A DNA stretch of 64,000 bases from Aradus depressus (Eukaryota > Arthropoda > Insecta > Hemiptera > Aradidae): positions 31,848,908-31,912,907 of the forward strand of contig OY759219.1 in assembly GCA_963662175.1 (NCBI GenBank), written 5' to 3'. The number at the start of each line of letters is the position of its first letter. Position 1 is the first letter of the stretch. Below are positions 33,437 through 44,429 of this stretch, in pieces. The notes below the pieces were generated by a model. The model made no database searches. It saw only the letters and a program-made list of their open reading frames with translations, and had not been told where the DNA came from. The translations under genes and the position numbers were made by a program.

Positions 33437-33691
33437 TCGCAATAACAAATAACTATTCAATATTGTATGCAGTATTATGAACTAGGGAAGATTACTCCCA
33501 AGACTCAAGCCACGGCTCCCTCAAGACATCCTCACGTTCACTTCTATAAGCAGTCCTAGTTGGTTCTCAAGACGAGACGAATCCAATCTGTTATTTTATA
33601 TGTTATTTATTTTATGTCTATATTTATACCTAATAGCATAGCGTGTAATATGCTGAACTAGTAAAATAAAAAAAAAAATAAAAATATTATA

Positions 33692-34039
33692 GATTAGGTT
33701 TGGTTTTATGACTCATGCCCGGGCTTTAACAACGAGGTCATATCGCCTACTACCAGAGCGCTCTTTCGTCACTCTGGTGGACATGAGCCCGACTCTACTA
33801 TGGGGGAGTCCTAAATTTTGCCTACCCTAAATTTTTATTCACCTAGGGTAGGGGTCTTTAACGAGTACCTGACATCGTACAGGCTCGGGACCATCGCTTA
33901 ACGTCCCTTCCGAAGGACGGCGTGCTTAAGTTTATTTTACCTCTCAGATAAAATAAACTAAGGGCCTCGGTCGGGTTTCGAACCCACGATCTTGAGCTCA
34001 GAAGTCAAGCACGCATACCACTGAGCTACCGGCGCCCTC
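33692..34039 (-). mobile_element. SINE-A, complete insertion with 13-bp target duplication
   Basis: TAAAAATATTATA flanks both sides (33679-33691, 34040-34052). The tail is GATTAGGTTTGG on the + strand. Box B is the standard GGTTCGAAACC form. Body intact. Confidence 0.95.
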
Positions 34040-34119
34040 TAAAAATATTATATAATCTTGTGGTACCAATGTATGATACCAGTGCTACTTGACTGAAATG
34101 TTTTAGGTATTTTCATTTA

Positions 34120-34275
34120 CTTATTGTAATAATTATTACTCATTGCAATAATAATTACTTATTATAACTACTTATATATAATTACTTATTATTATTACTT
34201 AGTATTACTTATTATAATAATAATTATTTAGTATAATAATAAATACTTATTATAATAATAATTACATATTTTAAC
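34120..34275. repeat. ATTACTTATTATA low-complexity block
   Basis: Irregular repeats of TTATTA, TACTTA and ATAATAATAATTA over 150 bases. Confidence 0.8.
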
Positions 34276-34349
34276 TATTATTACTATTGCATTATTATTT
34301 TTCTTAGACTTTTCTGAGATTCTTGTTGGGTTATATTTTCATATTTGTT

Positions 34350-34456
34350 TCCGGAAGTCCTTTCAAGAGGTGTTTCTTCTTCCACCGTCGATATATTCGT
34401 ACTATAGGTCTATGATCGTCGGAAAAAAGCGAAACCTCTGGAAGAACTACTGAGAA
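34350..34456. repeat. Short palindromic relic related to 38886-39048
   Basis: CCGGAAGTCCTTTCAAGAGG and, reversed, GAGGTTTCGCTTTTTTCCGA form inexact arms. The order and sequence resemble the Penelope-like palindrome near 38.9 kb. Confidence 0.4.
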
Positions 34457-34885
34457 AAATAATAATAATAATAATAAAAAAAATTATCGCAATAATTTAT
34501 CTTCACTCAGCGTTTCGCATTCTCTTGCCGTCCTGTTGTTGGTCCAATTCCGATACCTTTCAAATTTAAAATGGAAATTTATGCTGTGTTCTTTGCGGCT
34601 CAATGGAAAAAGCTGACTACCAGTTGCCAAAAACCGTTTTAAAATACCCTAAATCAAATAAAAAAGAAAAGCATGAAGTCCTATCTTCCAAGGAATTGAA
34701 TTTAAAATCATAAAACTGTACCATGAATTGCCGTCGTGTAGTCCAGTTCGTGCAGAAAGATCGCGTTTTTTAAAGGTTCTCTTTGTAAAATTGACTCTTT
34801 AATTGAACAATAAATAACAGTAAATCGATCGGAAAACTTTAGTGAACCGTTAGGTGAACTTCACGACGCCGAATGGCTGCCATAT

Positions 34886-34940
34886 AATAATAATATTTAT
34901 TTCCATTAAACCATAACATGGTAATAAGATACGTCATAAG
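34886..34940 (-). mobile_element. LINE tail fragment with ATT repeats
   Basis: ATAATAATAATATTTATTTCC followed by ATTAAACCATAACATGG recurs at 41873-41930 and, reversed, at 59815-59878. This is the pattern of a LINE 3' end with a short simple tail. Confidence 0.5.
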
Positions 34941-34946
34941 AATGTT

Positions 34947-35152
34947 TTTTTTTGTTTTTTTTTGGCTTTATGTACGGTGCATATTAGCCATGTCAATGTG
35001 TTATATATAATTATTAAAGACATCCATGGCCCCGGGAGGGAGTTCTATCTACGAAATAAAACTCACTCCCGGACGGGATTCGAACCCGCAAACCATTGTG
35101 AGACCATGCGACCAAAGCCCTACGCTCTAGCCCGCACGGCCACCATGGCCCC
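34947..35152 (-). mobile_element. SINE-B, complete insertion with 12-bp target duplication
   Basis: CATAAGAATGTT flanks both sides (34935-34946, 35153-35164). The head, at the high end, reads GGGGCCATGGTGGCCGTGCG in sense, with box B GGTTCGAATCC. The tail is poly(A), seen as T runs. The TGGCCGTGCGG box A resembles tRNA-Leu or tRNA-Ser. Confidence 0.94.
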
Positions 35153-35269
35153 CATAAGAATGTTAAAATAGATTATAAATTAGATACATAAACAGATGTA
35201 ACTATTTTAGTCGACACATCAGATTATCAATAACAATACAATTAAAAAATAAAATGAAATAAATAAATA

Positions 35270-35400
35270 AATATTTGAAAAGGCACATATTTTTTATAAC
35301 TCTTCCAGAAGTGTTATTATGACGACTATATTTCGGGACGCTCTTACGTCTCTTCATCATTTCCCTAAGTACGAAACATAGCAAATAGAAAAAAAACATT
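35270..35400 (-). mobile_element. Penelope-like end fragment
   Basis: In reverse: ATGATGAAGAGACGTAAGAG then CGTCCCGAAATATAGTCGTC. The TGATGA, GACG/CGTC stem and CGAAA order parallels the other Penelope-like ends. Confidence 0.4.
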
Positions 35401-35489
35401 GTAAAAATAATTAAAATAAATCAATAATTTAAAAAATATGAATCAATAAATAAAAAAAACATACATTTACATAAAATAATATAAGAATA

Positions 35490-35960
35490 AAAAAGACGCT
35501 ACACTCTCCCCCAAACAAGACCTTTCGACCTACTTCCAAAAAAAATTGAACAACACTGGAACAATCAATGGACTCAGACGGAAGACAACAATCTCAGAAC
35601 AATAAGACGAAAACAAGCCGTGGAAACCTCCAAGCACCATAAACATACGATACACGGTGATCATCACAAGGCTAAGACTTGGACATAGGAAACTGACACA
35701 TTCCTACCTACTTAATGGACTTGAACAGCCGTCATGGTCCTGCAACCAAGAATACACAGAGCTCACAGTACAACATATACTGACACTGCACAAACTACAC
35801 CACATTAAGAAACAAATACAAACTGCCGACTGACAAGAAAAAACTACTTCAAACACCCACCGACGAATACAACGCATACCTTCAAGACGCAAAATTCTAC
35901 GAGGACATATAGACGCAATAGTCGTCGCTAGTGACCCTGAAGTCGATGCGATGTTAAATA
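35490..35960 (+). mobile_element. I/R1-type LINE C-terminus
   Basis: Frames with stops and shifts include VIITRLRLGHRKLTHSYLLN, ELTVQHILTL and a closing QDAKFYEDI. RLRxGHxxLTHSYL followed by LTVxHIL is the conserved zinc-knuckle region after RNase H in I-group LINEs. Dead copy. Confidence 0.75.
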
Positions 35961-35999
35961 AAAACTAATAAAAAAATATTAATAATAATAAACACTTTA

Positions 36000-37080
36000 A
36001 AAAAAATTTTTTTTTAAATACACAAAAGATTATGTACGATAGATTACATATCATAGATTCGACAGACCATTAACCCTCCGTCAGGCGCAACTGATCTGTC
36101 AGGCACAGCTGCGACATTTTAGTTTGCTACGACGTCCATAGATGGCCTAGCGGGTGGGGCTTCTCAGTAGCTGTCTGTCACTCATCAGTCACTCTAACCA
36201 CTGAACCATAGAGGCCTCCAAGTACACTGAGCAGTACATTATTTAGTCCCCACTACGTTCAGACATTTCAACAGATCCCAAGATGATTTTCCACTCAGTA
36301 TAGAATAATTTATTAAACATGAAGTCAATTTGAGGTGTGAAGAGGCCCATTCAATGTCTGTCTAATGTAAGTGACACAACTTGAAATTGGGCTTGAAACT
36401 GCTTTGATTTGATGAAGAGTATGCCAATCGTTAATAGCCACAGTATTCATTTGACTTCAAACTCGAAAAACTGCAATCAGCATTACAATAAAGATGTAAT
36501 CGGTTTTATTTAACGTAATGGCAAGCCATTAGTGTAAGGATTGCGCGATGCACGTTCTGAGACGCAAAGCTACGATTGTCGCGATAAAAGGTGAAAGGAA
36601 CTCATTACAGAAGTTTTAACAAGGAAGGAATACAGAAGTGGAAGGATGAGATGGAGAGGATAGTGAGTAAGGAGTTACGAGGATGGGATCAGGATCAGTG
36701 ACGTAACTAGAGGATGGCGTAGGTGACAGTCACTGTCTCCTGTGCCACTGATTGGGGCGTAGGAAGAGTAGACTATACCCAGTGGCGTTAATTCACGCTA
36801 ATGTCGACGGTCGCATTCAAAATGTATTTCTTCGAATTCGTAGAGAATTCCATCATTTTTTCAGAGCTCAGCTGTAACAACCAGAAACAGCAATAGCCGT
36901 ATATAGCCGAACTCTACACAAGAAGACATCTAAAGAAATCCAAGTTCGAGCGTAATGGTTTCTTTGTAAAAAAAAAAAATTGCAGGTATGCCTCACCCAT
37001 AAAAGCGCACGGTTGAAGTGAAGCTTCTTATGTCTTCATTAACCATAAGAATTAAATAAACAAATTAATGTATATAAATG
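36000..37080. other. Spacer with a possible TTAA-flanked terminus and tRNA-like box
   Basis: TTAACCCTCCGTCAGGCGC at 36071 has the form of a piggyBac-type end. The reverse strand near 36215 has TGGTTCAGTGGTTAGAGTG, a tRNA box A, without a box B. Neither is confirmed by a partner end. Confidence 0.3.
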
Positions 37081-37089
37081 TATACAACA

Positions 37090-37790
37090 TATATATATAT
37101 ATATTTTATTTGTTTTTTATTATAAGTGTTAACCATTTTAAAGTAGGTAAATTTTAGGTTAATAAAGGACAATAAAAATATTAAACCTAAAAATATTTTT
37201 AAATGATATTTTATTGATCTGTAACTTACAAATGTTACCAGTGGTTTGTGATAACTAAAGTGCGATATAAATATTCTTGTATCAACTTTGTGGAGATATC
37301 TTGTAAAAACAGCATCTATAGTTGTACAATGTTTGGTTATAGTTTGTTTTTGGTCGTTGGAAATTGTTAAATCAAATTTTTTTTTACAATAATTTTAGTG
37401 AATTTTAATAATTTAAAAATATAAATGAAGCGTAATTATTAAATATATTTATACATTTTATTTGATTTTTATTATAAGTATTAACAATTTTAAATAATTG
37501 GGGGCCAAGGTGGCCGTGCGGGCTAGAGCGTAGTGCTTTGGTCGCATGGTCTCACCATGGTTTGCGGGTTCGAATCCCGTCTGGGAGTGAGTTTTATTTC
37601 ATAGATAGAATTCCCTCCCGGGGCCATGGATGTCGTAAATAACTACATAATAACACATTGACATGGCTAATATGCACCGTACATAAGGCCCCCCCCCCAA
37701 AAAAAAAATTTAATTTGTAAATTTTAGGTTAATGAAGGACAATAAAAAAAAATATTTAAAAACTATATTTTATTGATCTGGTACTTCACT
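37090..37790. repeat. Direct duplication split by a SINE-B
   Basis: 37105-37235 and 37450-37790 share TTTATTATAAGT-TTAAC, AAATTTTAGGTTAAT-AAGGAC and ATATTTTATTGATCTG. The second copy is interrupted at about 37500 by SINE-B, which is absent from the first, so duplication came before insertion. Confidence 0.7.
37500..37712 (+). mobile_element. SINE-B copy
   Basis: GTGGCCGTGCGGGCTAGAG head, box B GGTTCGAATCC, body ending CATGGCTAATATGCACCGTA and an A tail after a C run. Full length. Confidence 0.9.
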
Positions 37791-38389
37791 GTTACTTTCA
37801 TATATTCAGTAATTTCAGTATGGAGTGAATTTGAGAAAAAGGCGAGAAACCTATAAGGTACGAGTTAGTATAAGAATGTCCTCTTTGTCCACATCACATT
37901 CATTTCTCTTTATATTTATTTATTAAAATACGCAAGATAAACTTTAAAACTAAACGCAAAACACTAGTGCTTCACAAGGCACTCAGCTCATCATCTTCCC
38001 TCTTCATATATAGACATGCAAAATATTTTAATTATAATACTTAGGTTAAATAGGTATGAGGTCGCTGTCACCTGGAACTTTCCGTAAATATAGGTATAGG
38101 TATAGTCTGAAAAACGTGTCCTGGCTGTGTAATGCGATCGTTAAAACGCTCCTAGCCCGGAGGCAACATGCAATTCACGTACGCTGTGATTACAGAACGG
38201 CACATTTCGTGACTTAAACTGTCTATTATATCGGGCGAAAAATACTGACTTTATTTTTTTTTTGTTTTTTGTTGAAAAGATTGGATAAAAAGGGAGTTTG
38301 TGTAGTTACAAGTTCCTGAGTTCCTTACTTTATTTCTCGCTCTTACTTCCCGAGCAATATGAACAGGGGAAGTTATGCAATCGACCAGA

Positions 38390-39180
38390 AATTTCAAAGG
38401 GAGTTTTCAACGGAATTTCATGTTTTCCGAACTCCTGATTTCAAAAATAAAAATAAAAAGTCGGTGAATCGCCGGCAATGTAGTATTTCCTCAGAACGAA
38501 TTCATCAATTGAAATTTCGGTCCCTCTCCAAAACCTGTCAACCGTTTGCGCTAATATTCAATAGTTGGCTTAAATAGAGGCTCTTAAATCCTCATACTAA
38601 ATTTTGTGTCGATAAATTCATTACATCGGCAGTTGTTAGAGTTTTTGAATTTAACCTCTCCACTGAACCCACCTCTCTCCCCTTCAGCTAATATCGCTGA
38701 AATTTGACAAGTTATGTTCTCATTGAGTTTTAACTTAAAAAATGAAATTTCATGTAGATACATTCATTAAATGGGTAGTTATTAAAATTGTAGTGTTTAG
38801 CCTCCCCCCTAGTCCCCTTTCCCTCAAGTTGATTTGGCTGAAAATCAATAGGTGTCGTCGTTGAAGGGTTCTGGATTGTTGATTAATTCCGGCATTTCTT
38901 TCAGAGGTGTCTTCTTATTTTTTCCGACAATATGTCGTTCTAAACCGAACTCTTTCGTTCATAGTGACCGGAAGAAGGGACTTGTAAGAGTCCCGAAATA
39001 TTGTCAGAAAAAATAAGAAGACACCTCTGGGAGAAATGCCGGAATTAACCTACAATGTTACATCCCAGAGAAGTTTAAGAAACACGGGTTCTGGATTCAC
39101 GTAGAAAATTTCGTAATGATACATTCATTCTATCGGAAGTTATCGTGTTCACAGGCACACAGTCACAAAGACGGCAAATT
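38390..39180 (+). repeat. Repeat B, long copy split by a palindromic insertion
   Basis: 38450-38877 runs from GTCGGTGAATCGCCGGC through two modules to GGGTTCTGGATT; 39086-39180 continues after a 208-base insertion that duplicated those 12 bases. The stretch 38390-38440 is the far terminus of a second copy in reverse. Confidence 0.8.
38878..39085. mobile_element. Penelope-like palindromic insertion with 12-bp target duplication
   Basis: Flanked by GGGTTCTGGATT (38866-38877, 39086-39097). Inverted arms (about 38886-38930 and 39002-39048) carry GAGGTGTCTTCTTATTTTTT and its reverse. Between them are GGAAGAAGGGACTTGTAAG and AGTCCCGAAATATTGTC, the stem plus GAAA pattern. No coding part remains. 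Confidence 0.7.
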
Positions 39181-39340
39181 TATCGACACGAAATTTTATT
39201 TGTGTATCAATAACACTCTAAGAGCGACACTTATTGATTTTCAGCCAAATCGGCCAAAGAGAAAAGGGAGTCTTAACACAAATACTCTAATAATTGCCGT
39301 TGTAATGAACATATTGACACGAAGTTTCATATTCTTCATA
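39178..39340 (-). repeat. Repeat B, reversed modules
   Basis: Contains TTTTCAGCCAAATCGGCCAA and ATTGCCGTTGTAATGAAC. It joins the preceding + copy head to head. The 156-codon ORF over this region is not regarded as a gene. Confidence 0.65.
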
Positions 39341-39693
39341 TTCTGTATATATATATATTGTGTATTATACAGTCAGTTTCCCCGAGCGTTTCTAGTTCTC
39401 ATGATGTTTCATACCCTTGCTCACCACTCCTCAGAAGTTGAAATACCAACAAGAGTCCATAAAAGTCGTTCACTGAATATATCAATAAAAAGTATTTATG
39501 TTCGTATGAATACATTTCCATCTAAATCAGGGGCACATGTCGGTAAGATAATAGATCCCGGAAGACAGAACCGACCTATCTTGTAGCCATCCCATTATAA
39601 TTCAGTGTTGTCCCAAGAAAGTTTTCTATCAGATCCCTCTCATAGATTTTGCATAATTTATTACACACATGACAGTGAATAATAAACAGCTGT

Positions 39694-40045
39694 GAACTGC
39701 TATTTCAGTACCTAGCTGTTCTCATTGTACATGTTAATAGTTCAGATATGAATAGATCAGTCTAAGGTTAGGTTGGAAAATGAACTGCTATTTCAGTATT
39801 TAGCTGTTCTCATTGTAGATGTCAATAGTTCAGATATAAATAGATCAGTCTAAGGTTAGGTTGAAAAATGAACTGCTATTTCAGGATCTAGCTGTTCTCA
39901 TTGTACATGTCAATAGTTCAGATATGAATAAATCAGTCTAAGGTTAGGTTGGAAAATGAACTGCTATTTCAGTATTTAGCTGTTCTGATTGTACATGTCA
40001 ATAGTTCAGATATGAATAGATCAGTCTAAGGTTAGGTTGGAAAAT
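39694..40045. repeat. Minisatellite, four 88-bp units
   Basis: Units start at 39694, 39782, 39870 and 39958 with GAACTGCTATTTCAG; each contains AAGGTTAGGTTG. They differ at only a few positions. Confidence 0.95.
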
Positions 40046-40249
40046 TAACGATTAAATAAACTTGATATTTATCAGCCCCGCCATCTTTGCTGCTGCTGAA
40101 CTTAGCTGCATTTACACTACAACTCTAACTCACACAAATCGAAAACTGGTGCAACACATGGAAAATAAAACTATATTTTTTTTTTATTTACCCATTTACG
40201 ATGACATAACATTTGAGCAGTGACAAGTATACTGCTGAGGTATGTGACC

Positions 40250-40612
40250 GAAGAGGAGTCCAGTCTAGACCTGGAGCAGGTCCCTTTGTCATGCTCGCTT
40301 GAGGCATCTTGCTGGATTTGTGGGGAGTGGATTGGCGTGATGATAGTTTATTGTGAAAATGTTGATAACGTGTCCCTGATAACAGTGGGTATTAATGGGA
40401 TGTTAAGATCATTATGCAATGTGAGATTGGAAACGTAAAATGGCGCAATGGGCAATATGGCTTAGTATAAAAGACTGCAGTGACTGAAGGCGTTGCGTCG
40501 TCTGATTATTGATTTCAGTCGTCCAAATCGTCTCTTGAGGTCTGTGAGTTTCAGTCCTAGATATTGTACAGTGTCGGATGTAGAAATGGGCTGGTTGTTG
40601 AAAATAACACTT
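40250..40612 (-). mobile_element. Jockey-type LINE fragment, internally deleted
   Basis: The reverse frame reads ISTSDTVQYLGLKLTDLKRR, FGRLKSIIRRRNAFSHCSLL, a stop, then APFYVSNLTLHNDLNIPLIP. The order fits jockey but the middle is missing. Confidence 0.7.
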
Positions 40613-40824
40613 AATGCAGATAAATCACAGCACATTCCATTTACACTTCGACGAGAAACTTACCCCGTTGTTTTTATCTACGACAAGCCCCTCCCTCAAA
40701 TTAATACTGTTCGATACCTAGGACTGACACTAGTTCGAAAACTGACATGGAACCCTCATACACGTCGCACACGGAACACGCTGAACCTTCGACTCAAAAT
40801 ACTCTACGGACTTCTAAATAAATG
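40613..40824 (+). mobile_element. Jockey-type LINE fragment, head to head with the previous one
   Basis: An open frame reads LNADKSQHIPFTLRRETYPV, QINTVRYLGLTLVRKLTWNP and LNLRLKILYGLL. KSxHIxFTLRR and YLGLxLxxxLTW are classic jockey thumb-region motifs. It starts exactly where the reverse fragment stops. Confidence 0.8.
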
Positions 40825-41040
40825 ATCAAAATTAGATATGACACAAAAAAGGAACTGTTACACATACTTACTGAGATCGTTATGGACAAACAGATCACAG
40901 ATATACGGTTCTGCAAAAACATCCAACATAAAACGAATTCAAGCGTTTCAATAAAAAACCATCGGATGACATTTTTGTATTTGAACACTATACGATTAAC
41001 CGTTTTATGGTAAATCAAAGGTACATCTAAAAATATATGT

Positions 41041-41380
41041 TTCAAACCTACATTTCAAGACGGTTTTCATGCCATATCTCAAAAACCTGCACGACCTGCA
41101 AAAAATCGTATTTCAATGTTCCTTACAACTATTACTTGAAAATAGTTTCGATTACGTCATATACATAAGTGGTAACTTGTAAAATGCTCGACTGCCTACG
41201 AGCTCGTACAATCCTTTTTGAGGTAGAGAGTTCACAACTTTTCAATCACATATACACACACACGCGCACACAGAGACATCATCAAGAATGAGATCAAAAC
41301 GTATTCAGGAGACCTTGAAACGTGAAAATCCGTTGAAAACTCGATCTCGGATTTTTGCACGATTACAATATTTCCTTATA
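41041..41380 (-). repeat. Dispersed repeat C, reverse copy
   Basis: Reverse match to 2645-3030, with the shared CGTGAAAATCCGTTGAAAAC and AAACCTACATTTCAA blocks. Confidence 0.55.
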
Positions 41381-41872
41381 CTATATAAAAAACGAAAAAA
41401 AAAAAAAAACATCTCCATCGAAGAAGTAAAAGAGAAAAGAGAATGGCTCCTCGAACTGCGAATCATGAGACGTGACCTTGTCTAATGAAGATGGACGTCG
41501 ACTTGAACAGATATTGAAATGTTATGACCAGGTCATGAAAGTGCCGACATTCGTGACTTGACGTCTAGGGTATGTCGTCCACCTTTTGACCTTTGACACC
41601 CGCCCCTCAACTTCGCAAGCTTCATCACTTTTCGCAAGTGTCGACATAATAATATGAATATATTAAATTTGCTCTGATATATCTAAACATTAAGTTGATA
41701 GCTGCTGGTGTGTTGCACAAGAGCTTGCACAAATCAGTTTAGCACGCTTTAAACATCATTTTTGTATTTTGAAAGAGAAACTCGTATAATAATGAGCCCA
41801 CCCACGCTGGTAGGTGGCTTTTTCTGTAAAACACCCCAAACTCTGGGATCTGGAATGATGCAAATAGAAGAC

Positions 41873-41945
41873 TAATAATAATTTTTATTTCCCTTAAACC
41901 TTAACATGGTAATAGGATAGGTCATACGCATCAAAATTGCTTAAA
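41873..41945 (-). mobile_element. LINE tail fragment, same family as 34886
   Basis: AATAATAATTTTTATTTCCC then TTAAACCTTAACATGGTAAT. Confidence 0.45.
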
Positions 41946-41962
41946 CATTATATATATAGTTT

Positions 41963-42214
41963 GTTATTATGACTCATGCCCGGGCTTTAACTACAAGGTC
42001 ATATCACCTACTACCAGAGCGCTCTTTCGTCACTCTGGTGGACATGAGCCCGACTCTACAGTGGGAGTCCTAAATTTTGCCTACCCTAATTTTAGGGCAG
42101 GCAAAATTTAGCACTCCCATAGTAGAGAGGGTTCATGTTCACCATAGTGACGTTAGAGCGCTCTGGTTATTGATGATATGACCTTGCAGTTAAAGCCCAT
42201 GTCTGAGTCATAAT
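41963..42214. mobile_element. Two SINE-A 3' halves in perfect head-to-head inversion
   Basis: TTATTATGACTC at 41963 mirrors GAGTCATAATAA ending at 42214. Both halves run inward to the CTACCCTA hairpin and meet at about 42090. The left half is closer to the family sequence; the right half has more changes. Confidence 0.85.
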
Positions 42215-42654
42215 AATTAACTATGTATATTTTAAATATTACTATTATTCATTTCATATGTGTTTATATTCTAATATTTAATATCGGTCGATTTATTAGT
42301 TATTTGATGTACGAAATTGAATAACATATTCAATTATCACGTTATGTTTTAACAGATATAAATATTACTAATACTTAGGTTTTCTTCCTAGGACATAGAC
42401 CATTTTATTTGTTCAAATCCAGGATATATTCCTTACATCTTCAAATCTGAAAGTGCTTTTGATAATGATTCTAGTGACCAACACTGAGATATAAATCCAG
42501 TGCCTCACTTATCTCTATGGCAGCCATTAGTACATATCAGATGCACTTATACCTGTGGTTCTAAATCAAGTACAAAGTACTAAACAAGATTCAAGCATTT
42601 CTACTAGGTATTTTGTAAGTCAAATACCAAAGATAAGACTAGAGATGGAAAAAA

Positions 42655-42718
42655 AAAAATTGTTGGTGAATTACCGGCAATGTACTTCCCCTGCACGAAT
42701 TAATCAAATAAATTTTTG
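42655..42718 (+). repeat. Repeat B terminus
   Basis: A run, TTGTTGGTGAATTACCGGC, then ACTTCCCCTGCACGAATTAA. It is cut by the adjacent SINE-A. Confidence 0.65.
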
Positions 42719-42912
42719 CGCTCAAGATCGCAGGTTCGAAAAGCCGACCGAAGCCCTTGTTTTTTTTTTTATCTGGGAAGTGAAGAAACCTTGAGCCGTC
42801 TTTCGGATGGGACGTTTAGCGATGGTCCTCCAGACCAACGAAAGATCTCACTGGTAGTAGGCGATATGACCTCATAGTTAAAGCCGGGGCATGAAGCACA
42901 ACAATTAACTAT
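42719..42912 (+). mobile_element. SINE-A copy, 5'-truncated and shortened
   Basis: Starts CTCAAGATCGCAGGTTCG inside the tRNA head, keeps CTTTCGGATGGGACG and GGTAGTAGGCGATATGACC, but lacks most of the middle. Confidence 0.72.
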
Positions 42913-43445
42913 TACTGGTAGCATTTTATTAAAAAGATTTCAAGTAGTTTTTTGTTTGTAGATGCAAAAATTATTGTTGATAAACTGTTTGATATTTTGT
43001 GGTAATTATATGGCACAACTTTAAATTGAATCCCCCCCCCCCCCCCCTCCATAGTTTTACAAAATATCATTGATTTAGTACAGGTACAATATATTTTTTA
43101 AATGTAGAGTTGTAACCGTTAAATGTGACAATAACCTGCGCAAGAGCAACTTAATTGAAAACTTCAAATAAATCAAAGAATGGAACGTCCTTTTTAAATA
43201 AGGGTAGATTGCAAATCAGGTACAGATTATTAATCTTTTTTAAAAATTTATTTACTTAATGAAACTTGTTGAGTGTTTTATATTACAGGTGTTTTGTTCC
43301 TTCAGATATTTATTTATTTTTAATTTCATCCAAAGGTAAATCTAGATAGGATTGTCTGTACATAAACAGTATGAAAATAATTCCGCAACTGCACTCTGAT
43401 TTTATATACTATGTATTTAATATAATGAATTTAAAGTAATATCTT

Positions 43446-44088
43446 AAAAAAACACTTATAATTACATTCATGTTTATCTTTCTTTCACGTGAATCTGAAA
43501 GACATTTTTTCTTACATTGTTGTCTCTTATTTATTGCTGCATTTTATTACTATTGTTATTTATATTTGCTGCTTATATGTCTTTTTATAATTCACATTAT
43601 TTATTACATAACTTTTTTTTTACTTATTATTTAGACCATTTTCATCATTTTTTTTTTTTTTTTTTGGATTGGCCTCGGCAGACCACACTAGCTATCAATG
43701 TGTTATTTTAGTTATATTTACGACATCCCTATCTACGAAATAAAACTCACTTCCGGACGGGATTCGAACCCGCAATCCATTGTGAGACCATGCGGCCAAA
43801 GCCCTACGCTTTAGCCGGCACGGCCACCATGGCTCCTTTCATCATTTTAGTTACCTATTTTCTTTCAGTGTCATTGTATTTGTATACGAGAATATCCTGT
43901 AAGAGCATGATTTATTAATGTATTCATGTATATAGTTAGTTGAATTATAAAAAGACATATAAGCAGTAATGAGAAATAACAATAGTAATGAAATGCAGCA
44001 ATAAATAAGAGACAACAATGTAAGAAAAAATGTCTTTCAGATTCACGTGAAAGAAAGAAAAACATGAATGTAATTACAAGTGTTTTTT
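43446..44088. repeat. Fold-back element with about 145-base arms
   Basis: AAAAAACACTTATAATTACA at 43446 mirrors TGTAATTACAAGTGTTTTTT ending at 44088. The arms continue through TTTCACGTGAATCTGAAAGA with very few mismatches. A SINE-B has inserted in the loop region. Confidence 0.8.
43652..43836 (-). mobile_element. SINE-B, complete insertion with 12-bp target duplication
   Basis: TTTCATCATTTT flanks both sides (43640-43651, 43837-43848). Long A tail in sense, box B GGTTCGAATCC. It lies inside the fold-back element, so it is younger than that element. Confidence 0.93.
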
Positions 44089-44427
44089 AGGGGCGACGGT
44101 AGCTCAGTGGAATGCGTGCTTGTCTTCTGAGCTCAAGATCGTGGGTTCGAAACCCGACCGAGGCCCTTAGTTTATTTTATCTGGGAGATAAAATAATCGT
44201 AAGCACGCCGTCCTTCGGATGGGACGTTAAGCGATGGTCCCGAGCCTGTACGATGTCAGGTACTCGTTAAAGACCCCTACCCTAGGTGAATAAAAATTTA
44301 GGGTAGGCAAAATTTAGGACTCCCAAAGTAGAGTCTGGCTCATGTTCACCAGAGTGACGAAAGAGCGCTCTGGTAGTAGGCGATATGACCTCATATGACC
44401 CCGGGCATGAGTCACACAACCTAACCT
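44089..44427 (+). mobile_element. SINE-A copy
   Basis: GGTAGCTCAGTGGAATGCG head, box B GGTTCGAAACC, tail ACAACCTAACC. It starts right at the end of the fold-back element. The 3' region has a small deletion near GACCTCATATGACC. Confidence 0.88.
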
Positions 44428-44429
44428 CT

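Noticed and set aside
36190..36235. Third SINE family on the reverse strand (TGGTTCAGTGGTTAGAGTG)
   Set aside because: A box A match alone, single copy, no box B or tail.
39116..39586. 156-codon forward ORF
   Set aside because: Its first half is repeat B sequence, the frame is not kept in other copies, and no family is recognised.
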